Source: Posidonia oceanica
Taxonomy: Eukaryota > Streptophyta > Magnoliopsida > Alismatales > Posidoniaceae
Assembly (NCBI GenBank): GCA_037176725.1
Contig: JAZBRS010000020.1
Span: 91,644,001-91,708,000 of the forward strand
Direction of reading: 5' to 3'
DNA: 64,000 nucleotides
The position numbers and the translations under genes are program-made. Under the pieces are notes generated by a model. It was not told where the DNA came from. It did not search any database and worked only from the letters and a program-made list of their open reading frames with translations. This document shows, in pieces, positions 45,777 through 56,759 of the stretch (positions within the stretch are counted from its first letter, which is position 1; each line of letters starts with the position of its first letter).

Positions 45777-46848
45777 TTATCATCCTGCATTTTCTCTTGC
45801 ATTATCCCATTGCATTCCCCACTGGCATTGCACATCGCACGGTGAGCCCCTACATCCATCTCATTGCCTCGGGCTGGTATCGCTAACTACTCGGTTGGCA
45901 AACATGTTAGTTTTGTCTCCACTTTGCATTCTATTGCCAAGGGCGCTTCGGCTGTCCCTTGGTATCTCCATCGATACCATGGGCATGTTTATTTGGCTAT
46001 CCTATGGTATCACATTTGCATCTGCATCGGGCTGACATCCCTAACTGTTACAGGAATGTCTACGGACCTCTGCCACACCTTCGGGTATGGTATTTCCCTT
46101 TGCATTTGTGGTTACAAGTTATCCCACTTGTGATCACCCCTCTTGCCTGACAGACTCGCTGGCCTGTCATCATCCACTGGGCTGATAGCCCTAACTATCT
46201 AGTGATGAGTTCGTTAACTCCTCGCAGACTGATAGCCCCAACTATCCGGTGATGAGTCCGTTAACTCCTCGTGGGCTGATAGCCCCAACTATCTGGTGAT
46301 GAGTCCGTTAACTTATCATCCTGCATTTTCTCTTGCATTATCCCATTACATTCCCCACCGGCATTGCACATCGCACGGTGAGCCCCTACATCCATCTCAT
46401 TGCATCGGCTGGTATCCCTAACTACTCGGTTGGCAAACACATTAGTTTTTTCTCCACTTTGCATTCTATTGCCAAGGGCGCTTCGACTGTCCCTTGGTAT
46501 CTCCATCGATACCATGGGCATCTTTATTTGGCTGTCCTATGGTATCACATTTCCATCTGCATCGGGCTGACATCCCTAACTGTTACGGGAATGTCTACGG
46601 ACCTCTGCCACACCTTCGGGTATGGTATTTCCCTTTGCATTTGTGGTTACAAGTTATCCCACTTGTGATCACCCCTCTTGCCTGATACTCTCGCTGGCCT
46701 GTCACCATCCATTGGGATGATAGCCCTAACTATCTGGTGATGAGTCTGTTAACTCCTCGCGGGCTGATAGCCCCAACTATCCGGTGATGAGTCCGTTAAC
46801 TCCTCGCGGGCTGATAGCCCCAACTATCCGGTGATGAGTCTGTTAACA
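45777..46848. repeat. 536-bp tandem duplication
   Basis: TTATCATCCTGCAT starts at 45777 and again at 46313; the two copies stay highly similar through the following 500 bp. Confidence 0.85.
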
Positions 46849-46998
46849 CCTCATCGGGCTGATAGCCCTAACTATCCGATGATGAGTCCATTAACTCCTC
46901 GTGGGCTGATAGCCCTAACTATTCGATGATGAGTCCGTTAACTCCTCACAGGGCTGATAGCCTTAACTATCCGACGATAGGTCCGTTAACTTACCACC
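46179..46998. repeat. 47-bp hairpin tandem arrays of E3
   Basis: Units of about 47 bp at 46179-46319 (three) and 46714-46998 (six). Each begins GGGCTGATAGCCC, a 5-bp stem with a 3-nt loop, then TAACTATCCGGTGATGAGTC and CGTTAACTCCTC. Confidence 0.85.
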
Positions 46999-47896
46999 CC
47001 TTCATCATGTAGTGTAATAGCATTCTGTTGCATATCATAGCATATCATCATGTACCCTCCTTGTATTCCCTATAGAGTCAGTACTAGAATTGCATCTCAT
47101 CATCACACAAACATCGCGTGCTTAGGATCCGAACCCTTGGTTCGTGTATTGCCTAAGGTAGCATCCTCAGCACCCGTAACTCTACACAGCTTGCCGGCTT
47201 TGGATGATACTCGTAGTAGTGCGTGGCTCAGGATCGTTTTCTCGGTTTCGCGTGCCCGATGTCACACTGTATATACATTGCATTTCACTGCATAACATCG
47301 CATGACATTGCATTCTCATTGCGCTGCTACTCCTTTGTAGTCATTACCCCAACTCCCGCATTCCGCCTCCCGGACATGGCATACTTAGGAATCGTACCCC
47401 TGGTTCGTGCATTGCTTAAAGTGGTATCTTCAGCATTTCGCAGCTTTCTTACAGCCAAGCAGCTTGAGATAACACCCACGGTAGTGCACGGCCCAGGATT
47501 GCTTCCTTGGCATTACGTGCCCGCCACCGCATGCACATACACAACATCTTGCATTCGATACCAAACCAGCACTGAAGCTACTTTGGCTCAACGCACTTTC
47601 ATCGTTTGACGTTCCCTAAGTACTGCCTGGTGACCTTTGCATTGTATTTTTCCACCACAACCATGTGCATGCATCACCCGCTTTTCCCCCAGTGGAGTAC
47701 AGCGCAATGAGCGTTAGTGTAAGCATTGCATTAGCGTAAGCATCACATCAGCATCCTCGTTGCGGCAATGAGTCATGACTTTCGGTGCATCCATCGAATA
47801 AGTGACTCATACCCACAGCAACTTCATGCTCCTGCCGGCATCAGGAGGGGTGTCTTGTCTACCCTGAGCAGCGGCCTCGGTCCCCTTGACCTCGCT

Positions 47897-47910
47897 CAGG
47901 GAGGGGCATC
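47897..47910 (+). other. Polypurine tract of E3
   Basis: CAGGGAGGGGCATC directly before the LTR start at 47911; the same GGAGGGGCATC precedes the LTRs of E2 and E4. Confidence 0.75.
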
Positions 47911-48131
47911 TGTAGACACCCCATTTTTGACAACTTGGACGTTGGTGGACCTTGCTGGAAGCTCGCTTGGATTTCGAGATGGCTAATCTCTCTCAAATCC
48001 ACCCTAAAACCTCACCAAACCCCAAAACCATCCTAAACCCACCTAAACCCTCCTAAAACTCCACCTAAGCCTAAACCCACAGCTTACACTAAGCCAAAAC
48101 ACCCCAAATAGCCCTTTAACCTCTTGGACTC

Positions 48132-48189
48132 GTTGGACGCAAGCTGTGGTAGCGTCCTACATTGGACGTGCTCTGTGCCAGTGTCCAAC
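48132..48189. repeat. 29-nt palindromic units, block I
   Basis: Two adjacent 29-nt units, 48132-48160 and 48161-48189, with arms GTTGGACGC and GCGTCCTAC in the first. Confidence 0.8.
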
Positions 48190-48324
48190 AAGTCGGGACG
48201 ACCAACACCACTGGCACCTCCGACCTGCCTAGCATGATCTGCATGTCTTCTACTGCCATATTGCATCTGCACCATGTCTATACATTCAACATGCATACAT
48301 CTCTTTCAAAATCCAGGCTTAGCT

Positions 48325-48382
48325 GTTGGACGTTGGGGATCACAGCTTCCAATGTTGGACGCTGATGATCATAGCGTCTAAC
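48325..48382. repeat. 29-nt palindromic units, block J
   Basis: Two adjacent 29-nt units, 48325-48353 and 48354-48382, followed by ACCCTCTG. Confidence 0.8.
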
Positions 48383-48543
48383 ACCCTCTGCCTGTTTAAA
48401 ATCATTTTGATGCTTGCATTCGATTTCTGAGCTTTGTGCTTTGATCTTTTAGCATGGTTTATCTATCCATGGTTTTTATATTGCATTAAAACACATGATT
48501 TCCAAACTGGCATGCTTTCCTTGCAGTTTCCCTTTGTTTCTAT

Positions 48544-48601
48544 GTTGGACGCTAGCTGTTCCAGCGTCCAACATAGGATGCTGGTCAGTCCAGCGTCCAA
48601 C
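48544..48601. repeat. 29-nt palindromic units, block K
   Basis: Two adjacent 29-nt units, 48544-48572 and 48573-48601. The first has GTTGGACGCT paired with AGCGTCCAAC, allowing one offset base. Confidence 0.85.
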
Positions 48602-49287
48602 GCTTTACAGTTTACAGTACACTGTTTTCAGTGTCGATTTCGTTTTGGTTGTCACTTTCTGCATTTTGTTGCCTCCGGTACATGCCTTGATACCCATGCA
48701 TGCTGTCGGACCCCTGTTTCCTGTTTTATGCCTTGCATCGCCCGCTTTCCCTTGGTTTTCCACCTCGGACTTGTTTTCCATTGCATGTCGCTATTTGCAT
48801 TGCATGGTTTTCTTTGGCATTTTGATTTCTCGCCTGCATCGCATTTAGGGCAGTGATGCTTACTGTCTGGAGTTCTTATGAACCAGGGCCTGTCCCGTTC
48901 AGAACACTGACAGTGCTGCTGAGCACATAAGTTGCATGTTTACTTTCCTCATGCATCACATCACTTAGAGCATACATTTGGGTATGTAATCACAGCATAC
49001 ATGGCATTTAGGCATCTAAGGCATGCATTTGAGCATCCATAGCATGGCATAGCATTCCTTGCCCCTTGGGCGTGCAGTTAGGCAAGCATTGCCGATAATC
49101 CTGCAAATGCGAGCGAGATTAGCCAAGAAAGACCGATTCCTCGGGCGAGTTGGGGGTGCCTAACACCTTCCCCACGCGTAACAGGAGTTTTTACCCTTTC
49201 TTTGGACCCGCAATGACCATTTTGCCCTCGTCGTTGGCACGAGTCATCATTTTGCATAGCATTGCATTCATTTGCATGTTTTCAAGT

Positions 49288-50000
49288 TTTGGCCCCCACC
49301 ACGTTGGGAGGTCCGTGATGACCGACATGTACCTCGTTTATCACCCCGTGATGCTACGACGCATGCCCACTCTGAGACCATTGCACACTCACCACGATGG
49401 GTCCCCATATTTTCCTTCTTGTATCTCTCGTGCTTTCTTTGCATTTGCATCGCACCTATCCATTGCATCCCCCACCGACATTGCACATCGCACGGTGAGC
49501 CCTTACATCCATCTCGTGCACCAGGTCGGCAGCCCTAACTACTCGATTGACATCCGTTATCCTGTCTAGTTCTTCATGTTTATCTGGGCTGGCAGCCCTA
49601 ACTACTCAGTTGACGCCCGTCAAAATGTCTTTATCAGGCTGATAGTCCTAACTATTCGGCGATGAGTCCGTTAACTCACCACTGGGTTGGTACCCCTAAC
49701 TACTCGGCCGGCAAACTCATTAGTTTTGTCTCCACTTTGCATTTTGATGCCATGGGCGCTTTGGCTGTCCCCTAGTATCATTCACCGATACCAGGGGCAT
49801 CTTTATTTTGCTGCCCCATGGTATCCCATCTCCATCTGCATCGGGTTGACATCCCCAACTGTTACGGGAGCGTCTATGGACCTCTGCCACACCTTTGGAT
49901 ATGGTATTCCCGTTGCATTCGTGGTTACAAGTCGCCACTTTCCTGTGACCGTCCGCCGCTCGACCTACGGCAGGCCTCGCAACGCTACCATAGCTCATAA
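49288..50000 (+). other. Copy of Tat 3' UTR sequence
   Basis: No gene. Resembles 25524-25650 and then 45690-46110 of E3, including GGGCTGGCAGCCC units. It is a piece of another copy of the same 3' UTR, joined to the truncated LTR of E3. Confidence 0.6.
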
Positions 50001-51140
50001 TGCGATCGTGCCATGGAAAAGGGTGGGAAGCCACGATCAGTAGTGAATCCAAGGAGAAACTCGACTCAAAAACACCGGGAAAACGCGAATAAAATAAAGA
50101 TAAGACAAAAGAGAGTCGCCACCTAGTCTATTATCGGGAAGACGAGGAAAACCAAGGAAAAGCATAAAAAACAAGCAAATGAATGTAATGTTATGCGAAA
50201 TGTATGACTCGTGCCAAGGACAAGGGCAAAATGGTCATCGCGGGCCAGACAAGGGGTAAGGACTCCTGTTACGTGCGGGAAAGGTGCTAGGCACCCCTGA
50301 CACGCCCAAGGAATCGGTCTTTCTTGGCTAAACGCTCGCATTTGTAGGAATTCGACAAGTGATTGCCTTTAACTGCACGTCCAAGGGATGAGGAATGCTA
50401 ATGTCATGCTATGATTGCTAAAAGGTGTGCTTGAATGCCTAAATGCCATGTATGTTGTGATTACTTGCCCAAATGTATGCCCTAAGTGATGTGATGCACG
50501 AGGAAAGTAAACGTGAAACCTATGTGCTCAGCAACGCTGTCAGTGTTCCGAACCGGGCGAACCCTGGTTCATGAGAACTCTAGACAGTAAGCATCACTGC
50601 CCTAACGCAAATGCAGGCAATAAAATAAAACGCCGGTAAAACCACGCAATGCAAGTTCGACATGCAAAGGAGAAAAGGAGACAAGGGCAGCAAAGCCAAG
50701 TAAAACCAAGCAATGCAAGTGTAAAACAAGCAAAGGGGAAGAAAACAGGGGCAGAAAAACATAATCTACATGCACGAGAAAACAGGACGCGAAAACAATG
50801 CATGTAGTGCAAGTGATAGGCAATAAGTGATTCAGATGGACTTATCTTGAAGATTTGAGGCCTGATCTGAGATAACTTTGGTTAGAATGAAAGATCATTC
50901 AACTAGGAAGACCTGGATAGTTAGATCGTGAAGATCCAACGGTCCGATCAAAAGTTATTCAGATTTTAAGTCAGATGGCTCAAGGGCTAGAAAAATTGAT
51001 CTACGTGGAGGCCTAAGTGCAAATTACCCCTATGTGTGTGCAATGCAGGGTGCCCTACATGCAATGAGGCTGAAGATGCTCAAGAGTATGCAAGGGGCAT
51101 TATGCAATGACATGGGAGTGCAATGCATGCAAGAATGCAA

Positions 51141-51365
51141 ATGCAGGGACCTAAGTGCAATTAAGGAAAACTGCAGGGGCCTAAGTGCAATTAGAATAAA
51201 TGCAGGGGCCTAAGTGTAATTAAGGGAAACTGCAGGGGCCTAAGTGTAATTAGAGGAAAATGTAGGGGCCTATATGCAATTAAAGGAAATGTAGGGGCCT
51301 AAGTACAATTAAAGGAAATGTAGGGGCCTAAGTGCAATTAGAATATAATGTAGGGGGCTACATGC
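51141..51365. repeat. 31-bp tandem array in S3
   Basis: About eight units of GCAGGGGCCTAAGTGCAATT plus about 11 nt. Confidence 0.8.
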
Positions 51366-51659
51366 AAAATGTCCCTATGTGGGTGCAATGCAGGGTAAAT
51401 GCATGCAAAGATGTTAATGCAGCAATGCAAGGCAAGCAATGGCTAAATGCAACATTAATGACAAGATATGCATGCAATAATGTAAGAAAGGACCTAAATG
51501 CAGTTTTGAAAACATGTAGGACCTAAGTGCAATGCAAAAGAAATATGCAAACATGCAACAGTTCAAAAAGTGGACTGAAATGCAATTTTGTAAAACTGTT
51601 GGGCTTTTAAAGCAATGCAATGTGGTTTAAAATGCAATTTAAATGATGCATGCATGTGC

Positions 51660-52540
51660 GAAGGACTTAAATGCAATAAACACAAGTTGTAGGACTTTAT
51701 TGCAATGTAATAAAGTTTAAAATTACATTTAAATCACAGTTGGAAGCAAACTAGACTTAAATGCAATAATGTAAAACCTAGGGCTTTATTACAATGTAAT
51801 AAGGTTTAAAATTGCATTTTCAAATGGCAGTTGTGAGAAAACTGGACCTAAATGCAATAATTGGAACTTGTTGGACTTTATTGCAATATAATAAGGTTTA
51901 AAATCCACATTTAAATCACAGCTGAAACTAGACTGGACCTAAATGCAAATATTAAAACCCAGAGGGCTTTATTACAATGCAATAAGGTTAAAAAATCACA
52001 TTTAAATCACAGATGACATGTAACTGGACCTAAATGCAATTAGAACATATTTTTGGTTTTTTATGCAATGCAATAAGATAAAAAACCAGATTTAAATGAA
52101 TGGATGAATGCTTTGAGGACTGATTTGCAATTAAAATATGATTCTGGACTAAACAGCATTGCTATATAGTTTAAAACATGATTTAAATGAATGCTAAATG
52201 ATCTAAGAACTTAGATGCAATAACAGCAAATCACAGGATTAAAATGCAATGTAATAAGGTAAAAAAAGCAGATTAAATGAAATGTTGTAATTGAAACTGG
52301 ACTGGAAAGTAAATATAAAAACCTACAGTACTTTACTTCAATGCAATATAATTTAAATCATGAATTAAATGATTTATAAACTAGCACAGGACCGTAAAGT
52401 AAAAAAAATAAACTTAAGGGTTGAAATGCAATGCATGATTTAAAACAACATTTAAGTTATTTAAGCAAATGCATGAAGGACCTGTATGCAATAAATTAAA
52501 GTGATGGACCAAACTGTAATGCAGTATGATTTAAAACAGA
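51660..52540. repeat. Approximately 88-bp degenerate repeats in S3
   Basis: Recurring order GGACCTAAATGCAAT, then TTTATTGCAATG, then AATAAGGTTTAAAAT and ATTTAAAT, roughly ten diverged copies. Confidence 0.6.
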
Positions 52541-55130
52541 AATTAAATGATTCTCAAACCACAACTGGACCCAAAAGCAATAAAAATAACCTACAGTAAT
52601 TTAATTCATTGCATCAACTAAGAATTAAATCAAAACCATACCCAGCTACAGTGCTACAGTGTCGCTCGACACTACAGCACCTTCGCTGGGGAAGAAGAGG
52701 CTGTCGTGGCGGCGTGCGGCGGCGGTTGGCCGGTCTGAGATTCCTGAAAACTGGAGGCAGTGTGTCCGGTGGCTCCGGCGGTCTCAGCGGCTCGAGGCGG
52801 TGTCTGGAGTGCCCTGCCGACCAAGGTGAACTTCTGCAGAGGAGGTCGGAGGCAGAGTTGGTGCTGGAGGCAACGACGGAGCTCAGGCAGGGCTGGATCG
52901 CGTTCCTGGTGGTCTGGCGATGCTTGGGGAGAAGATCTGAAGGAGTGGCGGAGGCTGAGGCGCGCTATCGACGTCAGCGGCTGCTGTAGTGGAAGCGGCA
53001 GGCAGAGCTGGAGCTGGAGGCAACGACGAAGCTCGGGCGGCGTCGAGTCAAGCTCTTGGAGGTCCAGCGAAGCTCGAGGGAAGGTCTGGAGGCCAGAGCT
53101 GGCTAGGAACGCTCTATCGACGTCGGCGCAGAAGTCCGACGATTTACAGAGACGGAGTGGGTGCAAGAAGCCTCGACAACGGTCGCGAGGGGCTGGAGCA
53201 TGTCTCTGGTGCTTTGACGGAGCTCGGCGGGGGGGCGGGGGGGGGGGTTCCGGAGGAATGACGGAGGTCCGGAGCGCTCAACGTGCGGCGGCGGCTGTCA
53301 GAGCTCGCCAGGGAAGAAAACTGTAGCGGCGGAGGCGATCTAAGGCTATGAGGCTCTAAACCTAGTTCTACCTATCTAGAAAGCGAGATAGACAAGCATG
53401 GAGCTTAAATGTAGCTTCTGTTACTTGTGACGATAGCCGGAGCGTGCTGTCGACCTCGAGTGGGTTCGATAGTCCGGTGAGAGGTCGCGGCAGCGTGTGG
53501 CGATCAGAGGCAGTTCCTGGTGTCACGAGGAAGGTCCAGAGCTGCTTAGAAGCAAGTTTGCACCCTTTGGAAGGAAATATGGATTTTGGGGTGGCTCATT
53601 GATTTTTCTAGCTCTCTTCTGCTGTGTAGCTCTCTGGGTGCTTGTGGATCCCTCTCTAGGATCGTGGAGGCTCAAGGAAGAGGATGGAGGGTCGTGTGTG
53701 AGTGTGGGATGGCTTGGGTGCTCGGAGGAAGAAAGGAAGTTACTGTGCTGTGTGGGAGCAAAATGGGTTTTGTGTGCTGTGGTTCGTGAATTCTGGTTCT
53801 TCCACCTTGGCTGAAGGGATGAGGAAGAGGTGGTTTTGATTAGGGCTTGCCACTCAAGTGGGGATGGTGCGTGCAGGAGGTCGGCAGCTACTGACAGGTG
53901 GTGGCAGTGTCTGGGAGTAGGTTGGCAAAAGGTGGTCTGTGAGACGGCCATCGCTAGACAATGGCGTATGGCAACCTCCAGATAGTAAGTGGTGCAGAGG
54001 TGGAGTGCTGGCCAAGGGGAAGGCTATGAGTTGTGTGAGAGCAGAGGTTGAGTGTGTAGGGTTCAAAAGAGGAGGGAAAAGGAGAAGAAGAGGAGTGTCA
54101 GGCTGGTGGATGGGAAAAAAAAGAAAAGAGAAAGAAGAAGGGGGTCGTGAGCTGGGCTAGAGGAAGGAGAAAAAAGAAAAGAAAGAAAGAGGAGGAGAGG
54201 AGATGGGCTTGGGCCCGTGGAAAAAGAAAATAAAATAGAAAAAGGAAAAGAGGAGGAGAGGAGATGGGCTTGGGCCCGTGGAGGAAGAGAAAAAAAAAGA
54301 AAATAGAGGAGGAAAAGTTGGTGGGCTGGGCCTGTGGAGGAAGAGGAAAAAAGAAAATAAAGGAGGAGGAGAAGTTGGTGGGCTGGGCTGAATTGGTTTA
54401 AAAGAAAGAGTAAGAAAAGAAAGAGGAGAAGAAGAAAGAAAAGGAAAGGAAAGAAAGAAAGAAAGAAAGAAAGAAAGGAAGATGGAATAGGGAGAAGGAA
54501 AGGGGGCTTGGGCTTGGCTTTGGTTTTGTGACCTAGTGCTTTTCTAGGATTTAGATGGGTGTGACTTAGTGCTTTTCTAGGGTTTTGGGTTTGGGTTTTT
54601 ACCTAGGTTTTCTAGGGTTTAGATGGGTGTGACCTAGTGCTTTTCTAGGGTTTCGATGGGAGATTCCTAGGGTTTCTATGAGTGTAACGTAGGGTTTTAA
54701 CCTAGGGTTTCTAGGGTTTAGGTGGGTTTGACCTAGTGCTTTTCTAGGGGTTTGATGAGAGATTCCTAGGGTTTCTGTGAGTGTAACCTAGGGTTTTGAT
54801 GGGAGATTCCTAGGGTTTCTGTGAGTGTAACTTAGGGTTTTGTGAGGGGTTTGACCTAGGATTTTGTTTTAGGGTTTTTAGGGTTTTAACCTAGGGTTTT
54901 GTTCTAGGGTTTAGGGTGTTTGACCTAGGTTTCTTCTAGGGTTTTGGTTTCTAGTTTTCTAAGTTTTTAATTTTCTGGTTTTTTTATGTGGGGGTTTTCT
55001 AAGTCATTCCACCAGAGAGAGAGAGCCACTAAACAGGGGTCAAAAGTGGGGTGTCAACAGCATCGCTATCTGTGAAGACCTCTCTCTTTCGGGCCCTCGT
55101 TGGTCCGGATCTCCAAGGCGAGATATTAAC

Positions 55131-56286
55131 ACATCGACTATAGAGACCTTAATAAGGCAAGTCCCAAGGACGATTTCCCACTGCCACACATTGACGTCCT
55201 AGTCGATAACACTGCAAGGCACAAAATGCTCTCCTTTATGGACGGCTTCTCCGGCTATAACCAGATTAAAATGGTAGAAGAAGACATGGAAAAGACATCA
55301 TTCATCACCCCTTAGGGAGTCTTCTACTACCAAGTTAGGTCGTTCGGGCTCAAGAACGCTGGCGCAACTTATCAGAGGGCAATGACAGCACTATTCCACG
55401 ACCTCATGCACCAAGAAGTTGAGGTCTACATGGATGACATGATTGCCAAGTCCAAAGAGCCCAAGGATCACCTCGCCTATCTAAAGAAGCTCTTTGACCA
55501 CTTGAGGAAGTACAAGCTGCAGCTCAACCCCAGCAAATGGGTATTTAGGGTGTCATCCGGAAGCTCCTGGGATATATTGTCAGCCAAAGGGGGATTGAAG
55601 TGGACCTGAGTATGGCAAAAGGCATCGTGGAGATGCCACCCCCCAGGACTGAAAAGGAGGTCCGAGGCCTGCTAGGGCGATTGCAGTATATCAGTCGGTT
55701 CATTGCGCAGCTTACGCCTATCTACGAACCGAGGAGTGCCAGGCTGCATTTGACAAGATCAAGCAGCTACTGATCAAGCCTTCGGTTTTGGTTCCTCCCA
55801 CACTAGGGAGACCTCTGCTTCTCTACCTTTCTACCACGCAACATTCCATGGGCGCAGTCTTGGGTCAACATGATGAATCGGGTAGAAAGGAGCATGCCAT
55901 CTATTACCTAAGCAAGAAATTCAATGATTGCGAAGCCAGGTATAGCACTATAGAGAAGACCTGCCTATCTCTTGTCTAAGCCGCGCAGAAACTGAGACAC
56001 TACATGATGGCGTACCCAGTTCGGCTTCTATGTCGGCATGACCCCATCAAGTTCCTCTTCCAGAAGCCAGCCATGGTGGGCAGATGTGTCAAGTGGCAGG
56101 TGTTGCTGTCTCAGTCCGACATCACCTTCATCACGTAGAGATCTATGAAGGGTCAAGCCATGGTAGATCATCTTGCTGACTTTCCATTGCCTGAGTATCA
56201 GCCTCTACAAACGCAGTTCCCTGACAAGAACATCCTTTTTGCAATGGAGGACTCTGATGAGAAGGACCCTGAAGACCAAGAGCAGT
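55131..56286 (+). pseudogene. pol: Reverse transcriptase and RNase H of E4, partial
   Basis: Begins inside RT at the DYRDLNKA-like segment, then KDDFPLPHID, FGLKNAGATYQR and the catalytic VYMDDMIAKS near 55425-55450. A frameshift near 55558 and a deletion near 55715 break it. The RNase H starts at RPLLLYLSTTQHSMG (about 55805) and passes TAA at 55978-55980 and TAG near 56138. The YMDD contrasts with YVDD in E2. Confidence 0.88.
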
Positions 56287-56718
56287 GGTAGTTGTACTTT
56301 GATGGAGCTGTCAACTAGAAGGGTCGAGGCATAGGTGCAGTGCTAACAACGCTGCAAGGGTAGATGATTCCTTTTGCGAGGAAGTTGACCTTCAAATGCA
56401 CCAACAACGAAGCAGAATATGAAGCATGCATCCTGGGATTGAAGGTCGCACTCGAGCATGAGGGGCAGAAGCTGCATGTGCATGGAGATGCCATGCTAGT
56501 GATCTCCCAAGTGAATGGCGACTGGAAAACAAAAGATCCAAAGCTTGTGCCATATCACGAACACCTGTTGAAGCTGATAAAAGAATTTGAAAGCATCCGC
56601 TTCATGTACATAAACAGAGCAAGGAACGCATATGTAGATGCATTAGCAACCCTGGCATCTTGGCTCAGTATACTTGAAGACCGTGCAATGGATGTATCAG
56701 TTACCCGCATGGAGTAGC
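56287..56718 (+). pseudogene. Second RNase H of E4
   Basis: LYFDGAVN, NNEAEYEACILGL, VHGDAMLVISQV and ARNAYVDALATLA are the RNase H acidic motifs in order. Premature TAG codons lie just before LYFDG, after GAVN and before MIPFA; TAG at 56715-56717 ends the longest piece. Confidence 0.85.
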
Positions 56719-56759
56719 CTGCGCATTGCATGAGTGTAGAAGAGGCAGATCCAGCAGAA

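Larger units (their letters stand above)
45652..47896 (+). other. 3' untranslated region of E3
   Basis: No gene. It is made of tandem repeats: a 536-bp duplication, hairpin units of 47 bp, and a diverged pair of about 266 bp at 47105-47630 (both contain a GGTTCGTG.ATTGC stretch). Repeat-rich 3' UTRs are known from Tat elements and can seed satellite DNA. Confidence 0.7.
17779..49287 (+). mobile_element. E3: 3' part of a Tat-type element, host of S2 and E2
   Basis: Three pieces, 17779-19297, 25248-25772 and 45652-47910, form one 3' internal region once S2 and E2 are removed. They share the hairpin-bearing tandem repeats and, at 18900-19000, a stretch similar to the E4 spacer near 58320-58410. 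A polypurine tract at 47897-47910 leads straight into an LTR starting at 47911. No pol is present; it must lie beyond E1 or be lost. The LTR stops resembling its relatives near 49287. Confidence 0.65.
47911..49287 (+). mobile_element. 3' LTR of E3, truncated
   Basis: Starts TGTAGACACCCC after the polypurine tract. Its later part (48850-49285) is the reverse complement relative of 10560-10930 in S1, including AACACCTTCCCCACGCGTAA, so S1-S3 belong to this LTR superfamily in the other orientation. Similarity ends near 49287 without the expected LTR end. Three 29-nt palindromic blocks lie at 48132-48601. Confidence 0.7.
50001..55050 (-). mobile_element. S3: third LTR of the S1/S2 family, diverged
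   Basis: Ends GGGGTGTCAACA at 55050 like S1 and S2, and the left part matches them (for example AGAGTCGCCACC at 50115 and the TTACGTGCGGG stretch at 50268). The left end is uncertain, about 50001, and I found no target duplication (GCATC follows the right end). It holds a 31-bp array, longer repeats of about 88 bp at 51660-52540, a GC-rich stretch at 52640-53330 with a run of G at 53229-53247, GAAA repeats at 54430-54480, and a TAGGGTTT-rich stretch at 54530-54960. No protein is conserved with S1 or S2. Confidence 0.7.

Noticed and set aside
46200..46998. Hammerhead-ribozyme-like GGTGATGAGTCCG in the 47-bp repeats
   Set aside because: It resembles the CUGAUGAGUCCGU core but the first base is wrong and no GAAA with closing stem or cleavage site follows within the unit.
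602..48601. 28-nt units as a CRISPR-like array or as miRNA precursors
   Set aside because: There are no constant repeats with variable spacers, the genome is plant, and stems of 8-12 bp are too short for miRNA hairpins.
52672..53166. 164-codon minus-strand ORF in S3
   Set aside because: Low complexity GC-rich LTR sequence; S1 and S2 have no matching protein at the same place.
53229..53247. Run of G as a functional quadruplex
   Set aside because: Could fold, but it is a single homopolymer-like stretch in one LTR copy, may be an assembly artefact, and has no equivalent in S1 or S2.
54530..54960. Telomere-like TAGGGTTT repeats
   Set aside because: Spacing is irregular and mixed with other words; it is a diverged low-complexity part of LTR S3, not a TTTAGGG array.
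55039..55050. S3 end as the 5' LTR of E4
   Set aside because: E4 LTRs start TGTAGACACCCC after a polypurine tract in plus orientation, S3 is in minus orientation, and no primer binding site follows 55050.
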